A DNA stretch of 64,000 bases from JBCDJG01 sp038748065 (GTDB lineage: Bacteria; Pseudomonadota; Gammaproteobacteria; Pseudomonadales; Halieaceae): assembly GCA_038748065.1 (NCBI GenBank), contig JBCDJG010000011.1:47071-111070 (forward strand), in the 5' to 3' direction. Below are positions 9,322-17,817 of the stretch, in pieces; positions within the stretch are counted from its first letter, which is position 1, and each line of letters begins with the position of its first letter. The notes below the pieces were generated by a model that did no database searches, was not told the DNA's origin, and saw only the letters and a program-made list of their open reading frames with translations. Made by a program: the position numbers and the translations under genes.

Positions 9322-9332
9322 TCTGGCTTTTC

Positions 9333-10406
9333 TTGCGATCGCACGTTATCGGACGCACAATCGCGAGGAACTCTTGTGAGACAGTTTCCTTGACGACTGC
9401 ACGCTCAGATGCGCTCATTCTGGAGGCCATTGATGGCCCCACATTCCAAACTCGCTTTCGGAATCGCTCGCCGATGCTGGTCAGGTCTTACCTGCGTGGT
9501 TCGGCTTTACTACGACGTTGGACGGTGAAACATCTGGAAGACGTCGCGGGACATGCGCAAGTGGACGTGCTGCATTTCCAGGAGGGCAGTGGAGATTTCG
9601 GCCAGGCTGCTGTACAGCCCATGGCGCTGGGCGAATTTATCAAGCTGAACGAATCCTGCCTCGATAGGGCCGATCATTACTATCTGTTCAATGAGCAGAC
9701 CAATATTTTTACGACGTCAGCCACGGGCCGTGGTGGCTGGGGCGCGCCAACATCAGAAAATCCCGGGTTCAGCCGACTCAAGGCTGAATTTCAACTACCG
9801 GCTTTTCTTAACGAGCAAGATTTTACCTGGGCCTCGATCATCCTCGGTAACTCGGCAAGTCGGACGCGACTGCACTTTGACGTGGGGGGTGAAGGCAAAG
9901 TGATGCTGCAGCTCATGGGCAGGAAAGTCGTCAGGCTGTGGCCGCCACGGGATGCTGCGATGCTGGGCTTCGGCAACTCCGGCGACCGAACCAGTCTTGT
10001 GCCCAAACCCATGGAGGCGTTCCCTGAGGGTGTCCTGCCCGAGAGCGATCAGTCTCTGATTTTCGAGCTCCAGCCCGGCGACTTGCTTTACTGGCCTGCG
10101 CACTGGTTACATCAGGTTGAAAACCTCGATAACCCAACGCTGGCTGTGATAATCGGGCTTGATGAAATCCCGTTTAACCCAAGTGTCTTTGCCCAGATTG
10201 CCAGCTATGCGCCCTGGTCAGTGCGGCGGTTTCTATGTGCGAATGCCGAGGCTATTCAGTCAGCCGAAGACCCAGCCGAGGAGATTCACCAGCTATTTGT
10301 GGAGTACCAGGCTTTGCTGTTCGATGACAGGCTTCGGGACCATGATTCCCTCGTGGAGTGGTACGCGGCTCAGGCAGACCAGTCACCCCCTGAGGGTTTC
10401 GCCTAG
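9333..10406 (+). CDS. JmjC/cupin-like oxygenase domain protein
   Basis: A cupin-like protein of the JmjC/FIH type, Fe(II)- and 2-oxoglutarate-dependent in its relatives. The iron triad is visible as H181, D183 (LHFDV) and H260 (WLHQVEN), with GDLLYWPAHW just before the last His. Eukaryotic and bacterial members hydroxylate protein side chains or tRNA. The start is uncertain: ATG 9333 is taken, but TTG 9390 would remove an unlikely N-terminus and is plausible. It begins 11 bp after the serine hydrolase gene and is probably cotranscribed with it. Confidence 0.8.
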   Translation: MRSHVIGRTIARNSCETVSLTTARSDALILEAIDGPTFQTRFRNRSPMLVRSYLRGSALLRRWTVKHLEDVAGHAQVDVLHFQEGSGDFGQAAVQPMALGEFIKLNESCLDRADHYYLFNEQTNIFTTSATGRGGWGAPTSENPGFSRLKAEFQLPAFLNEQDFTWASIILGNSASRTRLHFDVGGEGKVMLQLMGRKVVRLWPPRDAAMLGFGNSGDRTSLVPKPMEAFPEGVLPESDQSLIFELQPGDLLYWPAHWLHQVENLDNPTLAVIIGLDEIPFNPSVFAQIASYAPWSVRRFLCANAEAIQSAEDPAEEIHQLFVEYQALLFDDRLRDHDSLVEWYAAQADQSPPEGFA

Positions 10407-10487
10407 TGTAAGCCATTGGGCAGAGGTGATAGAGGTATCGACTTGTTGGCCGGAGTCGCGTACCGCCGGTATACACCGCTTTCCTCA

Positions 10488-12602
10488 CTACACGCCCAGG
10501 TCAGAAAGGCCTCGACCCGATGCGGCCAGTTCAACAAGCGCCTGCGCGGGCTTTAGACTCTCGTCGCCGCTTTTCTGCCAGTAGTGCTGCAGTTTGTCGT
10601 GTACAGTCTGGCTACCAAGGCCCTCTGCCCAGTACATGACGCCGCCCTTGTGGGCGGGGAAGCCGTAGCCATTGACGTAGACAATGTCGACATCGCCCGG
10701 GCGCGCAGCGATGCCCTCTGTCAGAAGCCTGGCCGCCTCGTTGACAACAGCCAGCAGTAGGCGCTCAACGATTTCTTCCGGCGCCAGCGAGGCTCGCTCG
10801 TAGCCGAAGTGTTTTGATGCCGCTTCGACAACAGCGCTGACCTCGGGGTCTTCGCTTCGCTTACGATCTGCCTCCTTGTAACGGTAGTAGCCCTGGCCGG
10901 ATTTTTGGCCGAGCCTGCCACTTTCCACAAGGTTGTCGGGAATCCAATAGGTGCGCGGATCGCCTTTTTCTTCATCGCTTAGCGCCTGGCGCGCCATATA
11001 GCCAATATCGAGGCCAGCGAGGTCGCCCACCGCCAGCGGACCCATGGCCATGCCAAAAGCTTCCATGGCCGCATCGACCTCGGCAGGGGTGGCTCCCTCC
11101 AGCAGGCAGAACTGCGCCTGCTGCTGCAGTCGTCGGTTGATGCGATTGCCGATAAAGCCATAGCAGACACCGGAGATGACGGGAATCTTGCCGCAGGCCT
11201 TGCCGATATCCAGGACCTGTTGCATGACCTCCGGCGATGTGGCATCGCCGCGGACGATCTCCAGCAGCTTCATAATGTTAGCCGGGCTGAAATAGTGCAT
11301 GCCCACCACAGCATCGGGGCGCTTCGTAACCGCAGCGAGCTGGTTGATATCCTGGTAAGAGGTGTTGCTGGCGAGGATGGCACCGGGCTTGCAGACGGCA
11401 TCGAGCTGTTTTAGAACCTGGCTCTTGACCGCCATGTCTTCAAACACCGCTTCGATTGCCAGGTCCACCGTGTTCAGCTGTTCATAGTCGGTGACGAGTG
11501 AGAGGCGGGCGAGGCGTTCGGTGGCTTGCGCATCGCTCATGCGGCCGCGGCTGACGCTCGCCTGGTAGTGTTTCTGTAGGGCGTCCTGCGCCATGCTGAC
11601 GCGCTCCTCGTCCACCTCGAGTAGTGTGACCGGCAGCCCGGTATCCAGCAGATTGATGGCGATACCTCGGCCCATGGTGCCGCCACCGATAACAGCGGCG
11701 GAGGCTATTTTTTCGACCGGATTGGCAGGCTTTACAGGCAGCTTCGCCGCCTGACGTTCCGCGAAAAAGAGGTGCCTGAAGGCAGCGGATTGTGGTGAAT
11801 CGCGGCATTCGACGAAGAGCTCGCGCTCTCTGGCCAGTCCGTCGGCGAAAGGCAGCGTGAACGCGGCTTCCAGAGCATCACACAGGTAGCGGGGCGCCAG
11901 CACGTCGGGCTTGCGACTGGCGCGCTTACGGGCTGTGGCCAGTGCGTCGAGATCGGCATCGCTGGGCTGCATGCGGATCTCACTGATGCGTGGGTGCTGT
12001 TCACGGCTGAGCGCGTGGTCAGCCGTCCAGTGTATTGCTGTTTCGACAAAGTCCTTCTTGGCGGGGTCGCCGTCAATAATGGCATTGATGAGGCCAAGCT
12101 TCAGCGCCTTTTCTGCGGTCACTGGCTTGCTTGTCGTGATCATATCCAGCGCTGGCGCGAGTCCGATCAGGCGCGGAAGCCGTTGTGTGCCACCGGCCCC
12201 CGGGATAATGCCCAGCTTCAGCTCAGGCAACCCCAGCCGGGTACCGGCTGCGGCGATGCGATAGTGGCAGGCGAGGGCGATCTCCAGCCCCCCGCCCAGC
12301 GCGTGTCCGTGCAGTACCGCGACAACGGGAATGGCCGATGCCTCGAGGCGGGCCATCACCTCCGGCAGCTGCGGCTCTCGCGGGGGCTGGCCGATTTCCT
12401 TGATGTCGGCGCCTGAGATGAAGGATCGACCGACACAGCTAATCACGATAGCGGCGGCGCCGTCGGCTGCGGCCTGATCCAGGGCATCGAGAATACCCTG
12501 GCGAACGCCCTGTGAAAGGGCGTTGACCGGTGGGTTGTCGATGCGTAACTGCGCCAGCCCGTGGCTGCACTCGTAGCTGACGACAGGGGATTCTTTGGTC
12601 AT
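10488..12602 (-). CDS. Bifunctional enoyl-CoA hydratase/3-hydroxyacyl-CoA dehydrogenase (FadJ/peroxisomal type)
   Basis: 704 residues with a crotonase domain first (HALGGGLEIALACHYRIA and IPGAGGTQRLPRL, the oxyanion hole and catalytic-glutamate region) and an NAD-dependent 3-hydroxyacyl-CoA dehydrogenase second (VIGGGTMGRGIAINLL, then GMHYFSPANIMKLLEIV around the catalytic His). It performs two successive beta-oxidation steps in the cytoplasm. Normally such a gene pairs with a thiolase; here only a 56-codon thiolase scrap remains just upstream, overlapping its start codon. The next gene upstream is a peptidase-like hydrolase, so the fatty-acid operon seems broken. Confidence 0.92.
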   Translation of the reverse strand: MTKESPVVSYECSHGLAQLRIDNPPVNALSQGVRQGILDALDQAAADGAAAIVISCVGRSFISGADIKEIGQPPREPQLPEVMARLEASAIPVVAVLHGHALGGGLEIALACHYRIAAAGTRLGLPELKLGIIPGAGGTQRLPRLIGLAPALDMITTSKPVTAEKALKLGLINAIIDGDPAKKDFVETAIHWTADHALSREQHPRISEIRMQPSDADLDALATARKRASRKPDVLAPRYLCDALEAAFTLPFADGLARERELFVECRDSPQSAAFRHLFFAERQAAKLPVKPANPVEKIASAAVIGGGTMGRGIAINLLDTGLPVTLLEVDEERVSMAQDALQKHYQASVSRGRMSDAQATERLARLSLVTDYEQLNTVDLAIEAVFEDMAVKSQVLKQLDAVCKPGAILASNTSYQDINQLAAVTKRPDAVVGMHYFSPANIMKLLEIVRGDATSPEVMQQVLDIGKACGKIPVISGVCYGFIGNRINRRLQQQAQFCLLEGATPAEVDAAMEAFGMAMGPLAVGDLAGLDIGYMARQALSDEEKGDPRTYWIPDNLVESGRLGQKSGQGYYRYKEADRKRSEDPEVSAVVEAASKHFGYERASLAPEEIVERLLLAVVNEAARLLTEGIAARPGDVDIVYVNGYGFPAHKGGVMYWAEGLGSQTVHDKLQHYWQKSGDESLKPAQALVELAASGRGLSDLGV

Positions 12603-12769
12603 GTGCGCTCTATCACCATTGCGATGCCCTGGCCGCAGCGGAAAGCCCTGACGACATCAGCACAGGCGGTGAGCCCTGCACCGCATAGGCGATTGACGGT
12701 GATTCCTGCGGTTTCAATCGGTAAGCCGGCAAGCAGCCCCGCAAAGCGCGCAACCACCCGGGGTATGTC
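12599..12769 (-). pseudogene. Thiolase (acetyl-CoA acyltransferase) remnant
   Basis: In the 189-bp gap upstream of the FadJ-like gene, the minus strand encodes 56 residues closely resembling the active-site region of thiolases: ARFAGLLAGLPIETAG followed by ITVNRLCGAGLTACADVV, including the nucleophilic Cys of NRLCGAGL. The frame is bounded upstream by an in-frame TAG (12770-12772) and ends in a TGA that overlaps the ATG of the FadJ-like gene. Full thiolases are about 390 residues, so over 80 percent of the gene is missing on both sides. It is most likely the scar of a deletion that removed the thiolase of a former beta-oxidation operon. Confidence 0.8.
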
Positions 12770-12791
12770 CTATTTTTGGGGCGAATGTTGC

Positions 12792-13733
12792 TCAGGGTGA
12801 TTCGATGCCCCCGATGAAATCGCGGATGAGCCGACGAAAGTACACCGGCGCACGGCTCCCTGAGGCGTGCGCAACGCCTGGTATTTCTTCGAACCGGGCG
12901 CCGGGCACAGCGGCTGCGAATTCTGCCACTGTCTCTGGCCGTGCTTCATCGAATTCACCCGTGACGAAAAGCGTGGGTATGTCGATCTCTTTTAGCCTCG
13001 GCGTGAGATCGAAATCGCTGAGGGAGCCCGTCGCGTGGAACTCTGTGGGGCCCCACATTTGTTCGTAGATCACCGCGTTAAACCTGACGCCTGCGCAGTC
13101 ATACTTCTCGACTGCTTCGCCTCGAGTCACAAACAGGTCATAGAATGCTTGAGAGGCCTTTCTGTAAGCGTCGCTATCCGTCGTGCTGGCCAGTTCGTGC
13201 TCGGTGAGCGTAGCCTGGATGTCGTTGGGCAGCTGCTGACGCAGCAGATTGGTGTCGGCAATCCAGCGCGGGGTCGATATCAGTGGCGACGACAGGATGA
13301 GCGACTGCACGCCCTCTCCGCCCGTCTCCAGAAAATAGTAGGCGGCAAGTGAAGCACCCCAGCTGTGGCCGAGAATGTGGACCTCATCCAGGCCGAGTGC
13401 GTTGCGCACCGCGTCGAGCTCGGCCACAAAACGATCCCGCTGCCACAGGCTCGAATCTTTGGGCCAACCGGATCGGCCGCTGCCCAACTGATCGTAGCGA
13501 ATCACCGGCCGCTCGTCGCCGAGCTGCGCCATGTATTGTGCTCCGCAGGAATGACCGCCGGGGCCCCCGTGAAGCAGCAATAAGGGCGTATCTTCGCCGT
13601 CGCCCATGATCTCGTACCAGACCGGCCCTCCGGGTACCTCGACGAAGCCGCTCTGCCGCGGGATGCCGTCGGCGTGGGTATGGGCACCGGTGAATAGTGC
13701 AAGGGCACAAATGAGTGCGATCAGAGTAGGCAT
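12792..13733 (-). CDS. Exported alpha/beta hydrolase, proline iminopeptidase-like (S33)
   Basis: 313 residues beginning with a hydrophobic signal peptide (LIALICALALFTGAHTHA), so probably periplasmic. The alpha/beta hydrolase core shows HGGPGGHS (oxyanion loop), YDQLGSGRS, and GHSWGASLA with the nucleophilic Ser; the last His is probably in VAHASG near the C-terminus. These features match S33 proline iminopeptidases and related amidases. The gene ends about 20 bp from the thiolase remnant and shares strand with the FadJ-like gene, though the juxtaposition may be recent. Substrate not determinable. Confidence 0.82.
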   Translation of the reverse strand: MPTLIALICALALFTGAHTHADGIPRQSGFVEVPGGPVWYEIMGDGEDTPLLLLHGGPGGHSCGAQYMAQLGDERPVIRYDQLGSGRSGWPKDSSLWQRDRFVAELDAVRNALGLDEVHILGHSWGASLAAYYFLETGGEGVQSLILSSPLISTPRWIADTNLLRQQLPNDIQATLTEHELASTTDSDAYRKASQAFYDLFVTRGEAVEKYDCAGVRFNAVIYEQMWGPTEFHATGSLSDFDLTPRLKEIDIPTLFVTGEFDEARPETVAEFAAAVPGARFEEIPGVAHASGSRAPVYFRRLIRDFIGGIESP

Positions 13734-13793
13734 ACGGCAAGATAGCGTCCGGCGTTAAACAGGTCCAGCGCTGGCTCACGATTATTGGCAGAC

Positions 13794-13825
13794 AAAAAAA
13801 GGCCCGACACCTGCGTGACGGGCCT
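13794..13825 (-). terminator. Rho-independent terminator of the crotonase gene
   Basis: On the minus strand a 7-bp stem AGGCCCG/CGGGCCT with a 12-base loop is followed by seven T residues. It lies about 40 bp past the stop of the minus-strand crotonase gene and before the iminopeptidase-like gene, so it should separate their transcripts. Confidence 0.8.
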
Positions 13826-13862
13826 GAAGCAAGCCAGAGGACCTGGCTTTGCAGCAATAGTG

Positions 13863-14759
13863 TTACAAGCCCAGTTCACTCCGCTTGCGCGGATGCTGGT
13901 CTAGAGGGGCCTGACTGTAGTCATTGAAAGGCGCGTCGCGCTGCGTGACGGCGGCTTTTACGCCCTGGTCCTTGGCGAGGTGCACAAATTCCCGTCCCTC
14001 CGGCGTGTTGCGCATGATGCCGTCCAGAATCGGGCCAAGCGTTTGCGTGCTTTGCAGACCCATGTTGTCGTAGGCTTGATTGACGATCAGCTTCATCGAC
14101 ATGAGCTGCGTCAGCGGAATTTGCGCCAGCTTTTCGGCAAGGGCCAGAACGGTCTGGTCCAGTTCTTCAAGGGGCACAGACTCATTGATCAGTTCGATGC
14201 GCGCGGCTTCTTCGCCACTGACCCACTCACCCGTCAGCGCGTAGTACTTGGCCTTGGCCAAACCCAGTCGATAGACCCACATGCCTGAAAGGTGGCAGCC
14301 CCAGACGCGCGAGTATGGCGTGCCAATACGTGCGTCATCGGACGCGACCACCAGATCGGCACACAGCGCCATTTCTGAACCGCCACCCATGCAATAGCCG
14401 TGCACCTTGGCGATGGTCGGTTTCAAGCCGCGCCACAGGCCCATGAACTGGCTCATGTAGGATTTGTAGGGGTTCACGACCAGGTCGACGTCCATGCCGG
14501 GATCGTAGTTTGCCTCAGTGATGCCCTCGAAGTGCTCGAGGCCATCCGAGAAGTCGAAGCCCGCGCAAAAGGCATCGCCGGCACCCTCGAGGATGATGAC
14601 CTTGACCTCGTTGTCGTTATTGGCCTGGCGCAGCGCGTCATCAAGGTCGTCGAGTAAGGAGGGCCGCAGGGTGTTGTATTTCTCAGGGCGGTTCAGGGTG
14701 ACGGTGGCGATAGCGCCAGATTTTGTGTACAGGACGTGCTTTTCCATGGGGCTCTCCAC
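13863..14759 (-). CDS. Enoyl-CoA hydratase/isomerase family protein (crotonase)
   Basis: 298 residues. The crotonase core is clear: GDAFCAGFDFSDGLE for the first oxyanion-hole strand and VHGYCMGGGSEMALCADLV for the second, and ARIGTPYSRVWG where a catalytic glutamate would be; that position seems replaced by neutral residues, so it may not be a classical hydratase. A 40-residue basic C-terminal tail is longer than in FadB-type enzymes. The upstream region carries a 16-bp palindrome, and a TetR gene runs divergently, which suggests local repression. A terminator closes the transcript, so it is probably monocistronic. Confidence 0.87.
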   Translation of the reverse strand: MESPMEKHVLYTKSGAIATVTLNRPEKYNTLRPSLLDDLDDALRQANNDNEVKVIILEGAGDAFCAGFDFSDGLEHFEGITEANYDPGMDVDLVVNPYKSYMSQFMGLWRGLKPTIAKVHGYCMGGGSEMALCADLVVASDDARIGTPYSRVWGCHLSGMWVYRLGLAKAKYYALTGEWVSGEEAARIELINESVPLEELDQTVLALAEKLAQIPLTQLMSMKLIVNQAYDNMGLQSTQTLGPILDGIMRNTPEGREFVHLAKDQGVKAAVTQRDAPFNDYSQAPLDQHPRKRSELGL

Positions 14760-14791
14760 GGTGGGGTGGCTGGATGAGGTGATTGAGTATA

Positions 14792-14807
14792 CTTACCGAT
14801 CGGTAAG
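14792..14807. promoter_or_regulatory. 16-bp perfect palindrome, probable TetR operator
   Basis: CTTACCGATCGGTAAG reads the same on both strands. It sits 33 bp upstream of the minus-strand crotonase ATG and 106 bp upstream of the divergent TetR gene. Length, symmetry and position suit a TetR-family dimer repressing the crotonase gene and perhaps itself. I see this exact sequence nowhere else in the window. Confidence 0.65.
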
Positions 14808-14913
14808 AATCAATTTTATCACTATAGTTTTAAATAGTTCAATGTAAACAATATCTTATAAGTGACGCTCTGCTGTGCTAGCGTAAGCGACTTGACTAAA
14901 GGTAAGTAATGCA

Positions 14914-15522
14914 ATGCGAGACGACACGCGAGAGCAGCTGCTGGCCGCAGCAAAACAGCAGTTTGCCGAGAAGGGCTTTTACGGCACCAGCATCGCGCAG
15001 GTGGCGGGTGAGCTCAGCCTCACCAAGCAGGCCTTGCTCTACCACTTTAAACGCAAGGAAGATCTCTACGCCGAGGTGCTCAGGCGTATTTCAGACCGGC
15101 TGTTGCGCTATGTTGAGGGCGCGGAGGGGCGCTCCGATGAACCTGCGCAGCAATTGGAAGACATCTTTCTCGGCCTTTACGCGGCGTCGCGGGAGTCACC
15201 GATGGATACACGCCTCCTGGTGCGGGAACTGCTCGACAATCAGTCGCGCGCTGAGAAGGCGAGGGACTGGTATCTGCTGCCCTTCCTGGCCGAGATCGTT
15301 GAGGTCCTGCGCCGCGTACCTGGCTTTGAAGAGGTGGAGCTGCCGACGGCATTCTGCATGGTCTACCAGCTCATCGGCAGCATTGAGTACTTTGCCATCT
15401 CAGATGCGACTCTCGGTAAGATGTACGATTCAGACGTTTATGAGCGCATCCGCGACGACTTCCCCCGCGAGCTGCGCAGCCAGGTGCGGCGGCTGTTGGC
15501 GAGCCGGCCCCCGGCGATCTGA
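14914..15522 (+). CDS. TetR-family transcriptional regulator
   Basis: 202 residues. The N-terminal helix-turn-helix is typical (REQLLAAAKQQFAEKGFYG then SIAQVAGELSLTKQALLYHF), followed by a ligand-binding helical domain of normal length. It is divergent from the crotonase gene, with a 16-bp palindrome between them, so it most likely represses that gene in response to an acyl-CoA or related metabolite. Start ATG 14914 is followed immediately by the HTH helix, so it fits. Confidence 0.9.
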   Translation: MRDDTREQLLAAAKQQFAEKGFYGTSIAQVAGELSLTKQALLYHFKRKEDLYAEVLRRISDRLLRYVEGAEGRSDEPAQQLEDIFLGLYAASRESPMDTRLLVRELLDNQSRAEKARDWYLLPFLAEIVEVLRRVPGFEEVELPTAFCMVYQLIGSIEYFAISDATLGKMYDSDVYERIRDDFPRELRSQVRRLLASRPPAI

Positions 15523-15537
15523 TCGAAGGAGCCCCGA

Positions 15538-16317
15538 CTACTTCGGCGGCATCCGAATGCCGCCATCCAGGCGAATCACCTCGGCGTTCATGTAGGGGTT
15601 GGTTATCGCCTCCATTACGGCGAAGGCGAGTTCCTCGGCCGTGCCGAGGCGCTTCGGGAATAGCACCGATTTGCCGAGGTGTGCCTTGAAGGCCTCGGAT
15701 TCTTCACCCTGGCCGTAGATGGGCGTATCGATAAGGCCCGGCGCGATGGTGTTCAGACGAACGCCGATGCTGGAGAGATCGCGCGCTATGGGTAGCGTCA
15801 TACCGACGATGCCGCCCTTGGAGGCGGAGTAGGAGGCCTGGCCGATCTGGCCGTCAAAGGCGGCGGCAGATGCCATATTGACGATGGCGCCGCGGCTGCC
15901 GTCTTCATCCATGGGCTCCTGCTGAGCCATAGCGGCTGCAGCACGGCTGAGCATATTGAAGGTGCCAATCAGGTTGACCTGAATAACGAAGGTAAACTTG
16001 TCGAGTGGCAGGGGTACGTTGTTGCGGTCAACGGTACGGCCAGGTGCGCCGAGGCCGGCAGAGTTTACGCAGGCTCTCAGGGGCGCTAGCTCACAGGCCT
16101 TTGCCACTACCGAGTCGGCGTCGTCCGTTTTTGTTACATCACAGCGCACGAACTCGCCGCCAATCTCGCTGGCAATGGCTGCGCCGCGCTCTTCGTTAAG
16201 GTCAGCGATCACGACTTTGGCGCCGGCATCGGCTAGCTGACGCGCGCAGGCTTCGCCAATACCGGAGGCGCCGCCGGTGACGATGGATGAGGTGTTTGCG
16301 AGATTGACGCGTGGCAT
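15538..16317 (-). CDS. SDR dehydrogenase, HSD10-like 3-hydroxyacyl-CoA dehydrogenase
   Basis: 259 residues from ATG 16317, which has CGGAG upstream and begins MPRVNLANTSSIVTGGASG; a longer frame exists but its extra N-terminus is unlike the family. The NAD-binding TGGASGIG and the catalytic YSASK are present, plus FVIQVNLIGTFNMLSRAA, an arrangement close to type-2 3-hydroxyacyl-CoA dehydrogenases. It probably oxidises 3-hydroxyacyl-CoA or a similar alcohol with NAD. It is convergent with the TetR gene and lies among acyl-CoA genes, which supports the role. Confidence 0.88.
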   Translation of the reverse strand: MPRVNLANTSSIVTGGASGIGEACARQLADAGAKVVIADLNEERGAAIASEIGGEFVRCDVTKTDDADSVVAKACELAPLRACVNSAGLGAPGRTVDRNNVPLPLDKFTFVIQVNLIGTFNMLSRAAAAMAQQEPMDEDGSRGAIVNMASAAAFDGQIGQASYSASKGGIVGMTLPIARDLSSIGVRLNTIAPGLIDTPIYGQGEESEAFKAHLGKSVLFPKRLGTAEELAFAVMEAITNPYMNAEVIRLDGGIRMPPK

Positions 16318-16503
16318 GGTGATGGCTCCGATTAACGAGATGATTGGATGCGCGATTGTACTCCGGATTGGTCGCTGACGGCACCGGGTAGAGGTGCCTG
16401 TAGAGGGCTGCTGGGCAGGAGTGGCGCTGGCGGTTTTTTGATCAGCAACTACAGTTAGGTGGCGCTGCCGATACTGGCGGCGCTGCAAGAGGAGAAATAC
16501 GCT

Positions 16504-16884
16504 ATGAAGACTCGTCAGTTGATGGTCGCCCTGTCTGTCACCGCACTCGCTTTGTTCGCGAGCGGCTGCAGTGAAGAGGATGTAGAGGCGGCGAAAAGCT
16601 CTATGGAGGACGCTGCCGCTACGGTGAGCGAGGAGGCCAGCGGCGCGATGGATGCGGCCGCAGATATGGCTAACGATGCGATGGACGCTGCCGGTGAAAT
16701 GGCTAGTGATGCCGCCGATGCCACCGGAGAAATGATGTCCGATGCATCGGATGCCATGGAGGAAACCTGGGATGACACTAAAGACGCCGCCAGTGATATG
16801 GCCGATGATGCCGCCAAAGCAGCCAGTGACATGGCTGACGGCGCCGCGGATGCGGCGGACGAAATGAAAAAATCTATGGAATGA
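16504..16884 (+). CDS. Ala/Asp/Met-rich lipoprotein with amphipathic repeats
   Basis: 126 residues. ATG 16504 follows GAGGAG and gives a lipoprotein signal (hydrophobic stretch, then LFASGC with Cys22 as lipidation site). The mature part is almost entirely a repeated helix of the pattern (D/S)-A-A/S-D-M/A built from Ala, Asp, Glu, Met and Ser, resembling an amphipathic, LEA- or apolipoprotein-like coiled rod; there are no aromatic residues except one Trp. No enzyme motif. Likely an envelope lipoprotein of structural or stress-related role; function not recognised. The next gene is convergent. Confidence 0.8.
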   Translation: MKTRQLMVALSVTALALFASGCSEEDVEAAKSSMEDAAATVSEEASGAMDAAADMANDAMDAAGEMASDAADATGEMMSDASDAMEETWDDTKDAASDMADDAAKAASDMADGAADAADEMKKSME

Positions 16885-16894
16885 TTGCCTGAAC

Positions 16895-16916
16895 CTGGCG
16901 CCGCGTGCGGCGCCAG
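16895..16916. terminator. GC-rich hairpin between convergent genes
   Basis: A perfect 8-bp stem CTGGCGCC/GGCGCCAG with a 6-base loop lies 11 bp after the lipoprotein stop and 12 bp before the end of the convergent VOC gene. There is no long T run, so it would be a weak intrinsic or bidirectional terminator. Confidence 0.5.
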
Positions 16917-16927
16917 CGACGGGTTTA

Positions 16928-17575
16928 CTAGTGCTGAACCACCGTCACGAAAGGCAGCGTCGCCGCTGTCTTCGTATCAATTTTCATCATGCGTTCGGTT
17001 AAGGATACATAGTAAGACGGCTTCTCCACCGCCGGGTTTGGCAGATGGATAACAGACGGCTTTATGCCCTCGCGATCATAGCCAATTTCATCGATATCTC
17101 GCCCCTCCACGAAAAGCTGGTAAGCATGCTTCGCGTCGACCTCTGGTAGCTGGCCCTGGCAGTAAGCACATTCCACCATCAGGCCATTGGGGTCGAAGGT
17201 GTAAATGGAATGCATCCAGTCCTTGTGATGATCGGATTCCATCACTTCCAGGCCGTGTGCCAGCCAGCGCTGCTTGGCGGCCTCCAGGCCCTCGCGATTG
17301 TGGGCCTCCCAGGCGACGTGCATATACGCCGGCCCGAGGCCCATGGCTTGCGTAATATTGGTGTTCGCTCCGCTTAGTGCTTTGGTGCCAAAGGCGGCGA
17401 GATCGTAGTACGCCAGATAGGAACCATCGCCTGCATCATAGAAAACGTGCTTGTACTTGTTGCCTTTGGTGTCGTCGGCCTCAATACCAACGATGTCGAA
17501 TGCCATAGCCTCGGTATAGAACTTGTGCGTGAGCTCAGGGTCATGTGTGCAAAAGGCAAGGTGGTTGAGGGCCAT
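16928..17575 (-). CDS. VOC-superfamily protein (extradiol dioxygenase/glyoxalase fold)
   Basis: 215 residues. Two beta-alpha-beta-beta-beta modules with the expected metal ligands: His5 (LNHLAFCTHD), a second His in YMHVAWEAHN and a Glu in LMVECAYC, i.e. a 2-His-1-carboxylate set as in type I extradiol dioxygenases. A GGAGA ribosome site precedes ATG 17575. It faces a divergent aryl-CoA ligase in what looks like an aromatic catabolic cluster, so a ring-opening or isomerising role is plausible; glyoxalase-like or resistance roles cannot be excluded. Confidence 0.78.
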   Translation of the reverse strand: MALNHLAFCTHDPELTHKFYTEAMAFDIVGIEADDTKGNKYKHVFYDAGDGSYLAYYDLAAFGTKALSGANTNITQAMGLGPAYMHVAWEAHNREGLEAAKQRWLAHGLEVMESDHHKDWMHSIYTFDPNGLMVECAYCQGQLPEVDAKHAYQLFVEGRDIDEIGYDREGIKPSVIHLPNPAVEKPSYYVSLTERMMKIDTKTAATLPFVTVVQH

Positions 17576-17817
17576 AGAGTTTCTCCGATCAGCAGCAGGC
17601 CAAGGTTGATAGCGGGACGCGTGTGCTCCGCTTATCGATGCACCGGCACTATATCGGAAGCGCTGGCTTTAGATGATGCTAATAGGTGGTTATATCTATT
17701 GACTGGATTTTTACTTGTGACCACGCATTTCATGCATAGTAAATATGCGGCCTATTTGTTTCCGGCTCCAGGGGTGGCTGCATAAAATCGCGGGCGTAAT
17801 ACTCAGGGGAGTCTGTT

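Noticed and set aside
12561..12800. Plus-strand open frame across the gap between the FadJ-like and iminopeptidase-like genes
   Set aside because: The minus strand of the same stretch is the thiolase remnant, which explains the coding character.
14887..14900. 14-base sequence GCGACTTGACTAAA shared with 49175-49188
   Set aside because: It occurs twice but ends only 13 bases before one start codon, so it is not a shared -35 element. Two occurrences of 14 bases in 64 kb may be chance; no wider similarity is seen.
17576..17817. Possible extra promoter elements in the gap between the VOC and ligase genes (TTGTGA then TAGTAA near 17715-17745)
   Set aside because: The boxes are poor matches, and several similar pairs can be found in this AT-richer gap, so no single one is supported.
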